DNA of 64,000 nt. Origin: Scybalomonas sp905214925. Its GTDB lineage: Bacteria > Bacillota > Clostridia > Lachnospirales > Lachnospiraceae. A program made the translations under genes and the position numbers. Each line of letters opens with the position of its first letter. The stretch's first letter is position 1. The stretch covers positions 62,001 through 126,000 of the forward strand of contig CAJMOB010000006.1 in NCBI GenBank assembly GCA_905214925.1. Direction: 5' to 3'. The notes under the pieces are model-generated. The model saw only the letters and a list, made by a program, of their open reading frames with translations, had not been told where the DNA came from and ran no database searches. Positions 34,423 to 43,069 of this stretch are shown in pieces.

Positions 34423-35460
34423 ATGTACAGTTTTAAAAATGATTATAGTGAAAACGCCCATCCTTCTATTTTAAATCAATTAGTTGCAATGGGGCTAGAA
34501 CAGAATAACGGATACGGTATTGACATACACTGTGAGAATGCAAAAGGTTTCATCCAACGAGATCTTCAATGTGAAGAAGCAGAAATTCACTTTCTTCCTG
34601 GTGGAACCATTACAAACCTAACAGCCATCTCTCATGTATTAAAACCATATGAGGCGATAATTTCTTCCACAACTGGGCATATTAATATTCATGAATGTGG
34701 TGCTATCGAAGCTACTGGACATAAAGTTTTAACCCCTCCTTATGACGATGGAAAACTTACTCCAGAACTGATCGCGCCTATTTTAGAAGCCCATGAAGAT
34801 GAGTTTTTTGTCCACCCTGCTATGGTTTACATTTCAAATCCAACAGAGGTTGGAACGATCTATACAAAACGAGAATTAGAGGCCCTTTCTTCCTACTGTA
34901 AAGCAAACAATCTGCTTCTATTTTTGGATGGTGCTAGACTTCCAATGGCACTTGCTGTACCAGAATGTAGTTTAGAAATGAAAGATTTTCAAAATCTAGT
35001 GGATATTTTATTTATCGGCGGAACAAAAGTCGGTGCTTTATTTGGAGAAGCCCTTGTCCTCTTTAAAAAAGACTTACAACAACGGTTTCGCTTTAGTATG
35101 AAACATCGCGGTGCCATGTTAGCAAAAGGTTGGTTATTAGGTGTTCAATTCGAACAACTTTTTATGGATGGACTTTATTATGAACTTGGACGCCATGCAG
35201 TAAAAATGGCATTGCTTTTAAAAGATGCTATGTCAGAAGCTGGTATCTCATTTTTAACCGATTCCAAAACAAATCAGCAGTTTCCAATTCTTCCAAATAA
35301 ATTAAAAGCACTCATTGAAGAAAAGTATTGTATTTCTGATTGGTCAAAACCAGATGAAAATCATACTTGTGTTCGTTTTTGTACTTCTTGGGCAACAAAA
35401 GAAGAAGATGTGCGAACTTTTATTAAAGATTTTAAAACCATGTATTCTTCTCTTCGTTAA
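34423..35460 (+). CDS. ltaE: Low-specificity L-threonine aldolase
   Basis: A 345-residue PLP enzyme of fold type I (beta-eliminating lyase family) that cleaves threonine or allo-threonine to glycine and acetaldehyde. It shows SENAHPSIL near the start, HINIHECGAIEATGHKVL, LFLDGARLPMAL with the PLP-binding Asp, and the Schiff-base Lys in FIGGTKVGALFGEA near residue 205. AAAGGAGAG lies before the ATG. It forms a short unit with the PAP2 gene 20 bases downstream. The exact substrate preference cannot be read from sequence. Confidence 0.9.
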   Translation: MYSFKNDYSENAHPSILNQLVAMGLEQNNGYGIDIHCENAKGFIQRDLQCEEAEIHFLPGGTITNLTAISHVLKPYEAIISSTTGHINIHECGAIEATGHKVLTPPYDDGKLTPELIAPILEAHEDEFFVHPAMVYISNPTEVGTIYTKRELEALSSYCKANNLLLFLDGARLPMALAVPECSLEMKDFQNLVDILFIGGTKVGALFGEALVLFKKDLQQRFRFSMKHRGAMLAKGWLLGVQFEQLFMDGLYYELGRHAVKMALLLKDAMSEAGISFLTDSKTNQQFPILPNKLKALIEEKYCISDWSKPDENHTCVRFCTSWATKEEDVRTFIKDFKTMYSSLR

Positions 35461-35480
35461 GATACATAGAAAGGAGTTTT

Positions 35481-36041
35481 ATGCCACCATTGATTCAAAA
35501 TTTTGATGAAGCGATTCTTTTATGGATTCAAGATGTAATTCGTAACCCAGTTCTTACACCAATTATGCAATTTTTTACCTCTTTACTGGATCGTGGGCTG
35601 TTAGCGTTCCTTATCTGCATTGGACTTTTATTATTCCGTCGTACAAGGAAATTAGGGCTTACCTGCTCTCTCTCTCTTATTATTTGCTCTATTCTTGTAC
35701 ACTTAATATTAAAGCCAATGTTTGCTCGTCCAAGACCTTATCATGTATTGAGCACCTTAATTACATTGGCACCAAGACCAGGGGATTTTTCCTTCCCTTC
35801 TGGACACACCAACACAATCTTTGCTGTGACTAGCGTTTTATTTTTTGCTTGTCCTAGAAAGATTGGAGTCCCTGCCCTTATTGTTTCCACCCTTGTTGGA
35901 CTATCAAGGCTTTATCTTGGAATCCATTTTCCAACAGATGTCCTTGCTGGAGCATTTCTTGGACTGATTGTTGGGTATTTTTGTTGTAAAGCCACCCACC
36001 TTCTTCCTCCTTATAAAAAAAGAAAAGACAGCGAAAACTAA
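35481..36041 (+). CDS. PAP2-family membrane phosphatase
   Basis: A 186-residue membrane protein with about five helices and the three acid-phosphatase motifs: KPMFARPRP (K-x6-RP), PSGHT, and SRLYLGIHFPTDVLAG. Relatives dephosphorylate undecaprenyl pyrophosphate, phosphatidylglycerol phosphate or phosphatidic acid; which applies here is not clear (BcrC-like activity is possible). The ATG has AAGGAG upstream and follows the threonine aldolase stop closely. Confidence 0.88.
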   Translation: MPPLIQNFDEAILLWIQDVIRNPVLTPIMQFFTSLLDRGLLAFLICIGLLLFRRTRKLGLTCSLSLIICSILVHLILKPMFARPRPYHVLSTLITLAPRPGDFSFPSGHTNTIFAVTSVLFFACPRKIGVPALIVSTLVGLSRLYLGIHFPTDVLAGAFLGLIVGYFCCKATHLLPPYKKRKDSEN

Positions 36042-36043
36042 CA

Positions 36044-36073
36044 TTGTCAAATTTCTTTTCCCTATGTTATAAT
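36044..36073 (+). promoter_or_regulatory. Promoter of the small 86-residue protein gene
   Basis: TTGTCA, 18 nt, TATAAT on the plus strand, about 65 bases before the start. Confidence 0.7.
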
Positions 36074-36138
36074 AACCGATAGTTTATAAATTTTTTAACA
36101 AGAAAAAGAAATAAATAGCAAATGGAAAGGAACAAAGA

Positions 36139-36399
36139 ATGAACGAAATTTACGAAGCAATTGAACAAAAAATCAAAGCATCTGGCTATCCATGTGCCGT
36201 CAATGGTGCTTCTATTTATAACGATATCTGTGATGAAATCGATGGAAAAGAAAATGGAACTTATCTTCTTTTATCAAAACAAGAAAATGATGATGTATTC
36301 GAATATCAAGTAACCATTATGGATGATAATTTTAACTTATCCATTTTAACAATTAAACATGGAGAAGAAACGTATCAAATCGATTTTGATGCAGAATAA
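36139..36399 (+). CDS. Small conserved-type protein of unknown function
   Basis: An 86-residue acidic cytoplasmic protein starting MNEIYEAIEQKIKASGYP. No signal peptide, membrane segment, Cys pair or known motif is visible; the alternating polar/hydrophobic pattern suggests a small alpha/beta fold. It has its own promoter, a good ribosome binding site (AAAGGAA) and its own terminator, so it is a real monocistronic gene. I do not recognise the family. Confidence 0.75.
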   Translation: MNEIYEAIEQKIKASGYPCAVNGASIYNDICDEIDGKENGTYLLLSKQENDDVFEYQVTIMDDNFNLSILTIKHGEETYQIDFDAE

Positions 36400-36411
36400 A
36401 AACAGAACACA

Positions 36412-36455
36412 AAAAGGCTCAAAGAAAGAACATTCCTTCTCTCTTTGAGCCTTTT
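36412..36455 (+). terminator. Terminator of the small protein gene
   Basis: Stem AAAGGCTCAAAGA / TCTTTGAGCCTTTT with a 16-nt loop and T-run. Confidence 0.85.
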
Positions 36456-36757
36456 CTATTAACAATTAGGCTAATACTTTATACTTTTATTACTTCATCT
36501 TTTCTTATGTGAAATGTTTTTATTGTGCTCCTTATTTAATTGAATTTTATCCCATAAGCTCCACCACTTCCTTTACGGTATATTGGCTTGCATAAGTTAA
36601 AATTGTCAACTTATCTTCTCATATATCTTTTATCTAAAATACTTTTTCTTCACTATATTAATAGATTAGACTATGTTAGCTAAAGAACATTTGTAACATA
36701 TATTTTATTTCACCACCGATTCACTTAATAATTAATTTTAAATCATAAAAACTCCTT
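36456..36757. other. Intergenic region, no gene seen
   Basis: About 300 bases of very AT-rich sequence before the promoter of the Cof hydrolase gene. No convincing ORF, hairpin with T-run or known leader motif was found on either strand. Confidence 0.5.
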
Positions 36758-36785
36758 TTGTTCTATTAGGAAACTATAGTATAAT
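36758..36785 (+). promoter_or_regulatory. Promoter of the second Cof hydrolase gene
   Basis: TTGTTC, 16 nt, TATAAT on the plus strand, about 67 bases before the start codon. Confidence 0.6.
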
Positions 36786-36852
36786 AGAAATATCAAAAAA
36801 ATAAACACAAAATGTTTCCATTGAAACTCAGATTTCGAATAGGAGGTTACAA

Positions 36853-37686
36853 ATGAAAAAGGCAATTTTTCTTGATGTAGACGGTACATTAGTCGATTAC
36901 GAAAACAATCTTCCAAAAACGGCTATTAAAGCCATTCAAATGGCAAGAAAAAATGGTCATCTTGTCTATATTAGTACCGGTCGGAGTAAAGCAGAAGTTT
37001 ATAAAGAATTATGGGAAATTGGACTCGATGGTATGATTGGTGGAAATGGAAGTTATGTAGAACATCATGGACAAGTCGTATTTCATCAACTGATCTCAAA
37101 AGAACAATGTAAAAATATTGTAGATTGGCTTCATGAAAGAAATTTAGAATTTTATTTAGAAAGCAATAATGGTCTTTTTGCCAGCGAACATTTTGAAGAA
37201 AAAGCACCGCCCGTTCTATTAGAATATTCCAAAAGAAAAGAGAAAGAAATCAAAGGAGATAATATCGTTCGTTCTCTGTTTCCAACGATGGTTTTTCATG
37301 ATGAATTATATCGAGATGACTTAAATAAAATTAGCTTTATATTATCCAGTTATCAAGATTATTTAGATGCAAAAGAACAATTTCCTGATATGCAAGTTGG
37401 CACATGGGGAGGAAAAGATGCTACGGCTCTATTTGGAGATTTTGGAATAAAAGAAATTGATAAAGGAAAAGCAATTGAAGTATTGCTACAGTTTATCCAT
37501 GTGGATAAGAAAAATACGATTGCATTTGGAGATGCCAATATTGATATTCCAATGCTTTCCTATTGTGGTTATGGTGTAGCCATGGGCAATGGTTCATCAG
37601 AACTAAAGGAAATAGCTGACTATGTAACAAGTGATGTAACAGAAGATGGGTTGTGGAACGCATTTCAACATCTAGGGCTATTATAA
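36853..37686 (+). CDS. Cof-type HAD phosphatase
   Basis: A 277-residue HAD hydrolase of the Cof/IIB type. Motif I is IFLDVDGTLVDYE, motif II the STGRS segment, and motifs III/IV are GKAIEVLLQF and IAFGDANIDIPMLSYCGYGVAMGN. It is related to but distinct from the enzyme at 8268-9095. Broad sugar-phosphate phosphatase activity is expected; the substrate is unknown. AGGAGG lies before the ATG. It is monocistronic, with a terminator just after the stop. Confidence 0.9.
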   Translation: MKKAIFLDVDGTLVDYENNLPKTAIKAIQMARKNGHLVYISTGRSKAEVYKELWEIGLDGMIGGNGSYVEHHGQVVFHQLISKEQCKNIVDWLHERNLEFYLESNNGLFASEHFEEKAPPVLLEYSKRKEKEIKGDNIVRSLFPTMVFHDELYRDDLNKISFILSSYQDYLDAKEQFPDMQVGTWGGKDATALFGDFGIKEIDKGKAIEVLLQFIHVDKKNTIAFGDANIDIPMLSYCGYGVAMGNGSSELKEIADYVTSDVTEDGLWNAFQHLGLL

Positions 37687-37687
37687 G

Positions 37688-37727
37688 AATAGGCTGTCAC
37701 AAAAAACTCATTTTGTGGCAGCCTATT
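37688..37727. terminator. Bidirectional terminator
   Basis: Stem AATAGGCTGTCACAAAA / TTTTGTGGCAGCCTATT between the convergent Cof hydrolase and panF genes. Confidence 0.82.
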
Positions 37728-37735
37728 TCTATCTC

Positions 37736-39220
37736 TTATTTATCTGGAAAATAATAAGTAAGTACTTCTTTTTTATTTGGTTTTCCAATTAAGGATCCAA
37801 TCACCATACAAATCAGTGACACACTAATTCCTATTACAATTTGATGCAATCCCATCACTTTGATTCCCAATAACATAGTAATACAATACGTTACGGTACC
37901 TCCAATAATAGAAGCAATCGCTCCTGTTTTATTTGCCTTTTTCCAAAACATTCCAAGCACAAATATAAAGACAAAAGCGCTTTCTAGTCCACCAAAGGCA
38001 AACATATTAATCTTCCAAATAACATCTGGTGGACGAATGGAAATAGCAAAAATAATAATCCCTATTACAAGAGTACAGATCTGACTATAGCTAGCTGCTC
38101 TTCTCTCCGTCACTTCTTTCTCTCTTTTTTGCATTTCTCTCATATAAATATCTTTTACAATGGAAGATGCAGCTGTTAAAAGTAAAGAAGATACCGTTGA
38201 AATAGACGCTGCTATTGGTCCAATAATGGTAACACCTGCTAATACAGCATTTAAAGACGTGGCAATCGTAATTGGCATAATATTATCCACACTATTTCCA
38301 TAGTCAGCCAGTGTTCCAGTTAAAATTCCACGAGATAAAACACCAATAAAATTCATTCCAATATTCATAGCGCCAATAACGATTGTTCCGATAATAATGG
38401 CTTTATGCAATGACTTGGTATCTTTATAACTCATACAACGAACAACGGATTGTGGTAAGCCAACAGTAAAAACTCCCACTAATAGCCACTGGGAAATATA
38501 AAGAGTATATGGCATCTTCCCACCTGCAAGAGGAGTCAACATCTCTGGCTGATTTTTAGCGATATTATCCATAATCGCTTCATATCCTCCACCAGCTTTT
38601 AATACACCAAATAGTAAAACAACCATACCAATAAGCATAGCAATGGCACAAAGAGTATCGGTAATAGCGACTCCTCGAAAACCACCTACCGTTGTATAAA
38701 TAACGATAACAAGACCAAATAATACAAGTCCTGTTATATAAGAATATCCAGTAACAGCTTCAAAAATCTTTGCTCCACCTACAAACTGAGCCACCATAGT
38801 AGCTCCAAAAAACAGAATAATAATCAATGCAGAAAGATTTGCAAGAACATCGGACTCATAGCGATGTCTTAACACATCAATGACCGTTACTGCATTTAAC
38901 TTTCTTGAAACAATGGCTATTTTTTTTCCAAGGATTCCAAGCACTAAAAACAAAGCAGTCACTTGAACAACAGACATATAAATCCATCCAAAGCCTACAT
39001 CCCAAGCCTGTCCAGGGCCTCCAACAAAAGAACTAACAGAACTATAAGTTGCAACGGTCGTCATAGCCAGTACAAAACCACCTAAACTTCTCGAACCAAG
39101 AAAATATTCGCTAATAAATCCTCCAGAACTTTTCTTGCCCTCTCGTCTCATAAAAATACTGATAAAAAGCATTACAATTAAAAAAAGAAATCCTGGAAGT
39201 AGCACCGATAAATTATGCAT
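37736..39220 (-). CDS. panF: Sodium/pantothenate symporter
   Basis: A 494-residue sodium:solute symporter (SSS family) with about 13 transmembrane helices. Segments such as SSVSSFVGGPGQAWDVGFGWIYMSVVQ and YTTVGGFRGVAITDTLCAI are PanF-like, and the preceding yhdT gene is its classical partner. It imports pantothenate, the precursor of CoA, with Na+. Its start overlaps the end of yhdT by 8 bp. The pair lies behind a long leader that may be regulatory. Confidence 0.93.
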   Translation of the reverse strand: MHNLSVLLPGFLFLIVMLFISIFMRREGKKSSGGFISEYFLGSRSLGGFVLAMTTVATYSSVSSFVGGPGQAWDVGFGWIYMSVVQVTALFLVLGILGKKIAIVSRKLNAVTVIDVLRHRYESDVLANLSALIIILFFGATMVAQFVGGAKIFEAVTGYSYITGLVLFGLVIVIYTTVGGFRGVAITDTLCAIAMLIGMVVLLFGVLKAGGGYEAIMDNIAKNQPEMLTPLAGGKMPYTLYISQWLLVGVFTVGLPQSVVRCMSYKDTKSLHKAIIIGTIVIGAMNIGMNFIGVLSRGILTGTLADYGNSVDNIMPITIATSLNAVLAGVTIIGPIAASISTVSSLLLTAASSIVKDIYMREMQKREKEVTERRAASYSQICTLVIGIIIFAISIRPPDVIWKINMFAFGGLESAFVFIFVLGMFWKKANKTGAIASIIGGTVTYCITMLLGIKVMGLHQIVIGISVSLICMVIGSLIGKPNKKEVLTYYFPDK

Positions 39221-39473
39221 GGTTTTCTTCCTCCTCTTCTTCTAAGTCAAAGTTCTTAAAAACTTTTTTCACGAGCACCCATACTGCAACGACGGAAAAG
39301 ATCCACGTTCCAATACAACCGGTAATCGCCCATAAAGGTGTGTGAAAAATAGTAATGTTCAGTCTACTCACACCGATTCCAGAGATTGTCCAAAATAGAA
39401 CAACTAGTAGTAGTACCAACAGAGTCGCTTTTGCCTCTTTGTTAATCTGTTGAAATTTTTCTCTTGTCGTCAT
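39213..39473 (-). CDS. yhdT: YhdT family (DUF997) membrane protein
   Basis: An 86-residue membrane protein with two helices (about residues 15-33 and 46-68), an Arg/Lys-rich N-terminus and an acidic Glu-rich C-terminus. YhdT is found next to panF in many bacteria and may be an accessory subunit, like small partners of other SSS transporters; that role is inferred. AGGAG lies before the ATG. First gene of yhdT-panF. Confidence 0.9.
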   Translation of the reverse strand: MTTREKFQQINKEAKATLLVLLLVVLFWTISGIGVSRLNITIFHTPLWAITGCIGTWIFSVVAVWVLVKKVFKNFDLEEEEEENHA

Positions 39474-39502
39474 AAAAATTTCTCCTTATTTTATTGATTT
39501 TT

Positions 39503-39582
39503 CAGTGTTTGCCAAAATCCATTTGCCGACAATCCTAGGTCCCTCCGAAACGAAAACTCTCTAGATAGCCTAGCTCCACTTA
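39503..39582 (-). promoter_or_regulatory. Candidate structured leader of yhdT-panF
   Basis: About 110 nt of 5' untranslated RNA with possible nested pairing: AGTG/CACT at the ends and CTAGG/CCTAG inside, with a GGCAAA direct repeat in the 3' half. The G-rich composition differs from the AT-rich surroundings. I recognise no known riboswitch class. It could sense a CoA-pathway compound, but that is only suggested by the downstream genes. Confidence 0.45.
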
Positions 39583-39587
39583 TTCGT

Positions 39588-39616
39588 AGTTTACGCCATT
39601 CAAAAATGAATGTCAA
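39588..39616 (-). promoter_or_regulatory. Promoter of yhdT-panF
   Basis: TTGACA, 17 nt, TAAACT on the minus strand. The expected start near 39581 leaves a leader of about 110 nt. Confidence 0.75.
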
Positions 39617-39666
39617 TCTCTCCGACATAATTTTTGTTAAAAAATAGACAATTTATGTAAATAATA

Positions 39667-39707
39667 AAAAAGAAAGTCACCAAAAAAGACTGATGACTTT
39701 CTTTTTT
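39667..39707 (-). terminator. Terminator of the EamA-like transporter gene
   Basis: Stem AAAAAGAAAGTCA / TGACTTTCTTTTT just after the stop, with T-runs on both strands. Confidence 0.8.
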
Positions 39708-39714
39708 ATTTTCT

Positions 39715-40629
39715 CTATTCGATTCCTTCTTCTGATGCAACACGGCAGTTTAAAATCATTCCGATTAAAATCAGCCCAATTCCAATGAATTGGATTCCTG
39801 TTGGAATACTGTCATGTAAAAATAAAATTCCCCCAATCAGTGTAAAAATCACCTCTCCTGCAATGGTTCCTTCCACCATAGAAAGTTGCTTTGGATGATT
39901 TCGTACCATATTGGTTGCTTGAAAAAATAACAACGTAGCAATTACCGCAGAAAACAAAGCTACTAACAACGATTGTACACTCTGAGTAGCCGAAGGCGCT
40001 CCATGTACAAGCCCTCCAAAAAGAGAAAGCAAAATCCAAAATGGAATACTACAGAGCGTCATTCCAAGCACTCGCTGTGGCGTATCCAAACGATCTTCAC
40101 AAATAGACATCATTTTACGATTGCCCAGTGGATATGTAATAGCTGCAATGGCAATTAAAATAACACAATTGATCACATTTTTTTGTTCGGAGCCATTGAT
40201 AAAATTCTCCCACTGCATGAAAAAGACACCAACTAAAATGATTAAAATCGTAAGCAAGCTCTTCATCGGTATTTTCTTTCCCCAAAGAGGATTTAAAAAG
40301 ACCCCTGCCACAATGGTAAGTTGCCATAAGGAGGCAACAAGCCAAGATTCTCCAAATTCGGATGCCCAAGTAAGAGGGGCATAAAACAGTCCAAATCCAA
40401 CCGTACTCCAAATAATCCATGGAAGAGGTTTCTTTTTGATCTCTTCAAACACTGGCTTTACATTTCCTTTTACTGCTACAATAGCAAAAAGCATTGGTAA
40501 AGAAAAGAAATATCGAAGCGATGCACTCCAAACCCAATACCCGCCTGTCAAATTCATACTTCGATTAAGAACAAATGTAAAAGCAAAAAAGGCGGATGAC
40601 AAGATGCCATAAAATAACGCTTTCTTCAA
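39715..40629 (-). CDS. EamA/EmrE-type drug-metabolite transporter
   Basis: A 304-residue membrane protein with ten predicted helices in two repeats, of the drug/metabolite transporter superfamily (multidrug resistance efflux transporter group). The first helix reads GILSSAFFAFTFVLNRSMNL. The substrate is unknown; resistance should not be assumed. The start is a TTG at 40629, seven bases after AGGAGG. It is a single-gene unit with its own terminator. Confidence 0.85.
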   Translation of the reverse strand: MKKALFYGILSSAFFAFTFVLNRSMNLTGGYWVWSASLRYFFSLPMLFAIVAVKGNVKPVFEEIKKKPLPWIIWSTVGFGLFYAPLTWASEFGESWLVASLWQLTIVAGVFLNPLWGKKIPMKSLLTILIILVGVFFMQWENFINGSEQKNVINCVILIAIAAITYPLGNRKMMSICEDRLDTPQRVLGMTLCSIPFWILLSLFGGLVHGAPSATQSVQSLLVALFSAVIATLLFFQATNMVRNHPKQLSMVEGTIAGEVIFTLIGGILFLHDSIPTGIQFIGIGLILIGMILNCRVASEEGIE

Positions 40630-40713
40630 AATAAAACCTCCTAAATAGTCACATACTAACTATATTAATCCTTTTAGATTAAATAATCAAGTTCTATTTA
40701 GAAAAAGGACGAT

Positions 40714-41889
40714 TTAAGCTAAAACACAATACAACATCATTTCTAAAGAAAATGCCTCTTTGCTCTCCAATTCTTCTTCCAATCTCTCTAAATTATAAGA
40801 AGAATGTTCTATTTGTCTCGCATATTGCCATGCAATTTTCCATGTTTCTTCTTCTCTTAACCATCTTCCTTCTTTTAATTCCTTTTGCTCGATCAACTCT
40901 CTTACCGTTAAGAAAGAAAAGACTGCTAATTTCACCTTCGTATATAACATTCCATCGTATATTCCTCCAACAAAATAAACGGATAGGAAATATAAGAAAA
41001 GATTTTCATAAAAAACTTCTTTTTTAGCAATATGTTCTTTCGTCTCTTTTAACCTTATCTTCTCCTTTCCTATTTCATCCCTATTTTCTTCCAGAGCTTC
41101 TTCTATTCGTCTTACTAATTTTAAAAACTCCTCTTCCATAGGCTCCATCTCATCAAAGATTTTTAAATAATTGCTAACATAAATATTTTTTAGTTCTGTT
41201 TCCCCTTGAAATTTTTTCAATTTCTTTTCTAATTTACCATTTTCATTCTCTTTTTTATAGCGATTCCAAACACTTTGTATCCTTTCTTCTACTTCTTCCC
41301 AATTATCTTTCCTTTCTTTTTTCTGATATGTTTGAAAATCATGAGCAAGTGCCATAGCTTCTGCCACTTTTATCGCTATCGGTTTTGTAGGATCTTGTAT
41401 AACTTCCGTTAACCCCCCTCTCATCGTATAATAAAGCTCAACTAACCTTTCTTCCACTTCTCCTTTATAGTTTGATTCCACCTCTTTTTCTATTGCTAAC
41501 CACTTTATTGGCCCCTCCCTTGTCAAAATCAATTTTGCAACTTCTGGACATGAAAGAGAAAGCGACCATTCTTTTTGTTCTCCATAAATCTCCAAATGTC
41601 TTGGATATTCTCTACATGTCTTACAAAGAAATTCTGCTCCTTTCGCTTGCTGTAAACCACAAAGTCCTTCCTTTTTAAGAAAATTACAGGCACCTTCCTG
41701 AAATTTTAATGTACGATCTCTTTTATTGACATTCTTTCTTATCTGTTTTCCAAGCATCCCTCTCTCTTCTTGATACTTTTTCCATGTTTTTCTATCGATT
41801 TGAATTCCCCATCCTTTACAACAAGTATCTGGACATTCTTTTCCACTGCATTGAAATTGTTTTAAATAGTCTGGATAAATCACTTTCAT
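40714..41889 (-). CDS. fliB: Flagellin lysine-N-methylase-like protein (FliB)
   Basis: A 391-residue protein opening MKVIYPDYLKQFQCSGKECPDTCC, the characteristic start of the FliB/YkgJ Cys-rich family. Conserved cysteines (CSGKECPDTCCKGW, CNFLKKEGLCGL, FLCKTCREYP, residues 12-125) probably bind an Fe-S cluster. The rest is helical and charged. FliB in Salmonella methylates flagellin lysines, but homologues are common in Clostridia and no flagellar gene lies here, so the substrate is open. The ATG at 41889 follows AAGGA; the longer frame to 41922 lacks a signal. Confidence 0.85.
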   Translation of the reverse strand: MKVIYPDYLKQFQCSGKECPDTCCKGWGIQIDRKTWKKYQEERGMLGKQIRKNVNKRDRTLKFQEGACNFLKKEGLCGLQQAKGAEFLCKTCREYPRHLEIYGEQKEWSLSLSCPEVAKLILTREGPIKWLAIEKEVESNYKGEVEERLVELYYTMRGGLTEVIQDPTKPIAIKVAEAMALAHDFQTYQKKERKDNWEEVEERIQSVWNRYKKENENGKLEKKLKKFQGETELKNIYVSNYLKIFDEMEPMEEEFLKLVRRIEEALEENRDEIGKEKIRLKETKEHIAKKEVFYENLFLYFLSVYFVGGIYDGMLYTKVKLAVFSFLTVRELIEQKELKEGRWLREEETWKIAWQYARQIEHSSYNLERLEEELESKEAFSLEMMLYCVLA

Positions 41890-41942
41890 CTTTTGTTTTT
41901 CCTTTCTTATGTGGCTCATCATCTTTTCCTAGATGAAAAAAA

Positions 41943-41981
41943 CGTTTTAAAACTTTTCATTGTTTTAAAAGTTTTAAAACG
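41943..41981 (-). terminator. Terminator after mscS
   Basis: A 15-bp arm pair around CGTTTTAAAACTTTT / AAAAGTTTTAAAACG; the minus strand ends in seven T. Confidence 0.82.
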
Positions 41982-42021
41982 CTTTTCTCTCTTTTTCTTT
42001 CCATAATACGGTTTCCACCGC

Positions 42022-42879
42022 TCAAATTTCTTTTTTCTTCTTTGGCGCTTCTATCATATGAACATCCAATTGATTATATGGGAAAGAAATTCCTTCTTCA
42101 TCAAATGCCTCTTTAATATTTTCTAACAAAGACCACTTGGTTGCCCAAAAACAATCCATCGGCGCCCATGCACGCACTCCAATGCTAACCGTACTGGCTT
42201 CAAAATCATTGACAAAAATCGTAACGCCCTCTTCTTTTAAAATGTTTTCTTCTGCGTCAATGACTCTTGCCAATACTTCTTTTACCCTTTTTACACTTTC
42301 TTGATAAGAAATTCCAATAAATAAATCAATTCTTCTTTTCTCTTCTCTTGTCACATTGGTTAAACTGCTATTGGATAATGTACCATTTGGAATAACAACG
42401 GTTTTATTATCAACCGTATATAATTTTGTATAAAAAATATCGATGGCTACAACCGTACCTTCATTTTTCTTATTATCTTCGATAATATAATCGCCTACCT
42501 GAAATGGCTTTAATAATAAAATCAATACACCCCCTGCGATATTCGAAAGACTTCCTTGAACGGCCAAACCGATAGCAATACTAGCAGAACTTAAAATGGC
42601 GATAACGGAACTCATCTCCACTCCAATAATGCTAATAACCCATAAAAACAGCACCATTTTTAATCCGATATCAACAAAGGAAACTAAAAAAGAGGAAACA
42701 CTTGCATCCATATTATGGCGTTCAAATGAGTGCTTCAGCCATTTTTTTATTGATTTTACTATTCGAAATCCAACGACCAAAATAAAAATACAAAGTGCAA
42801 TTGCACCAGCTTTGCGCACAAACCAATCTAGAAATTCTTGCAAATAATCCAATGTCTTTTCTATTGTTTTCTCCTTCAA
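42022..42879 (-). CDS. mscS: Small-conductance mechanosensitive channel
   Basis: A 285-residue MscS-type channel with three N-terminal helices. The pore helix TM3 is at about 90-115 (SSASIAIGLAVQGSLSNIAGGVLILL), followed by the beta domain (FQVGDYIIEDNKKNEGTVVAIDIFYTKLYT) and the C-terminal alpha/beta domain. It opens on membrane tension to release solutes during osmotic downshock. The start is a TTG at 42879 with GGAG seven bases upstream. Confidence 0.92.
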   Translation of the reverse strand: MKEKTIEKTLDYLQEFLDWFVRKAGAIALCIFILVVGFRIVKSIKKWLKHSFERHNMDASVSSFLVSFVDIGLKMVLFLWVISIIGVEMSSVIAILSSASIAIGLAVQGSLSNIAGGVLILLLKPFQVGDYIIEDNKKNEGTVVAIDIFYTKLYTVDNKTVVIPNGTLSNSSLTNVTREEKRRIDLFIGISYQESVKRVKEVLARVIDAEENILKEEGVTIFVNDFEASTVSIGVRAWAPMDCFWATKWSLLENIKEAFDEEGISFPYNQLDVHMIEAPKKKKEI

Positions 42880-42952
42880 ATTCTTTCTCCTTTTGTATTT
42901 CTTTCTTTTTCTTTGTCATTATAGCAATATCTTCCCGATCTTTCAATCCACA

Positions 42953-42992
42953 AAAACAGAGAGAAAGATTCCTTTTTCTTCCTCTCTGTTTT
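42953..42992 (-). terminator. Terminator after glgB
   Basis: Stem AAAACAGAGAG / CTCTCTGTTTT with T-runs on both strands, between glgB and mscS. Confidence 0.75.
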
Positions 42993-43069
42993 TTCTCTTT
43001 CTCTTTTCAGAAATTTATGAAACGCATTTCTCATCGTTTCTAATAAAGCAACAAGTCAAGCAATGAATT

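Noticed and set aside
41943..41981. Long AT-rich inverted repeat considered as a mobile element end
   Set aside because: It sits right after mscS with a T-run on the transcribed strand and there is no transposase; it is a terminator.
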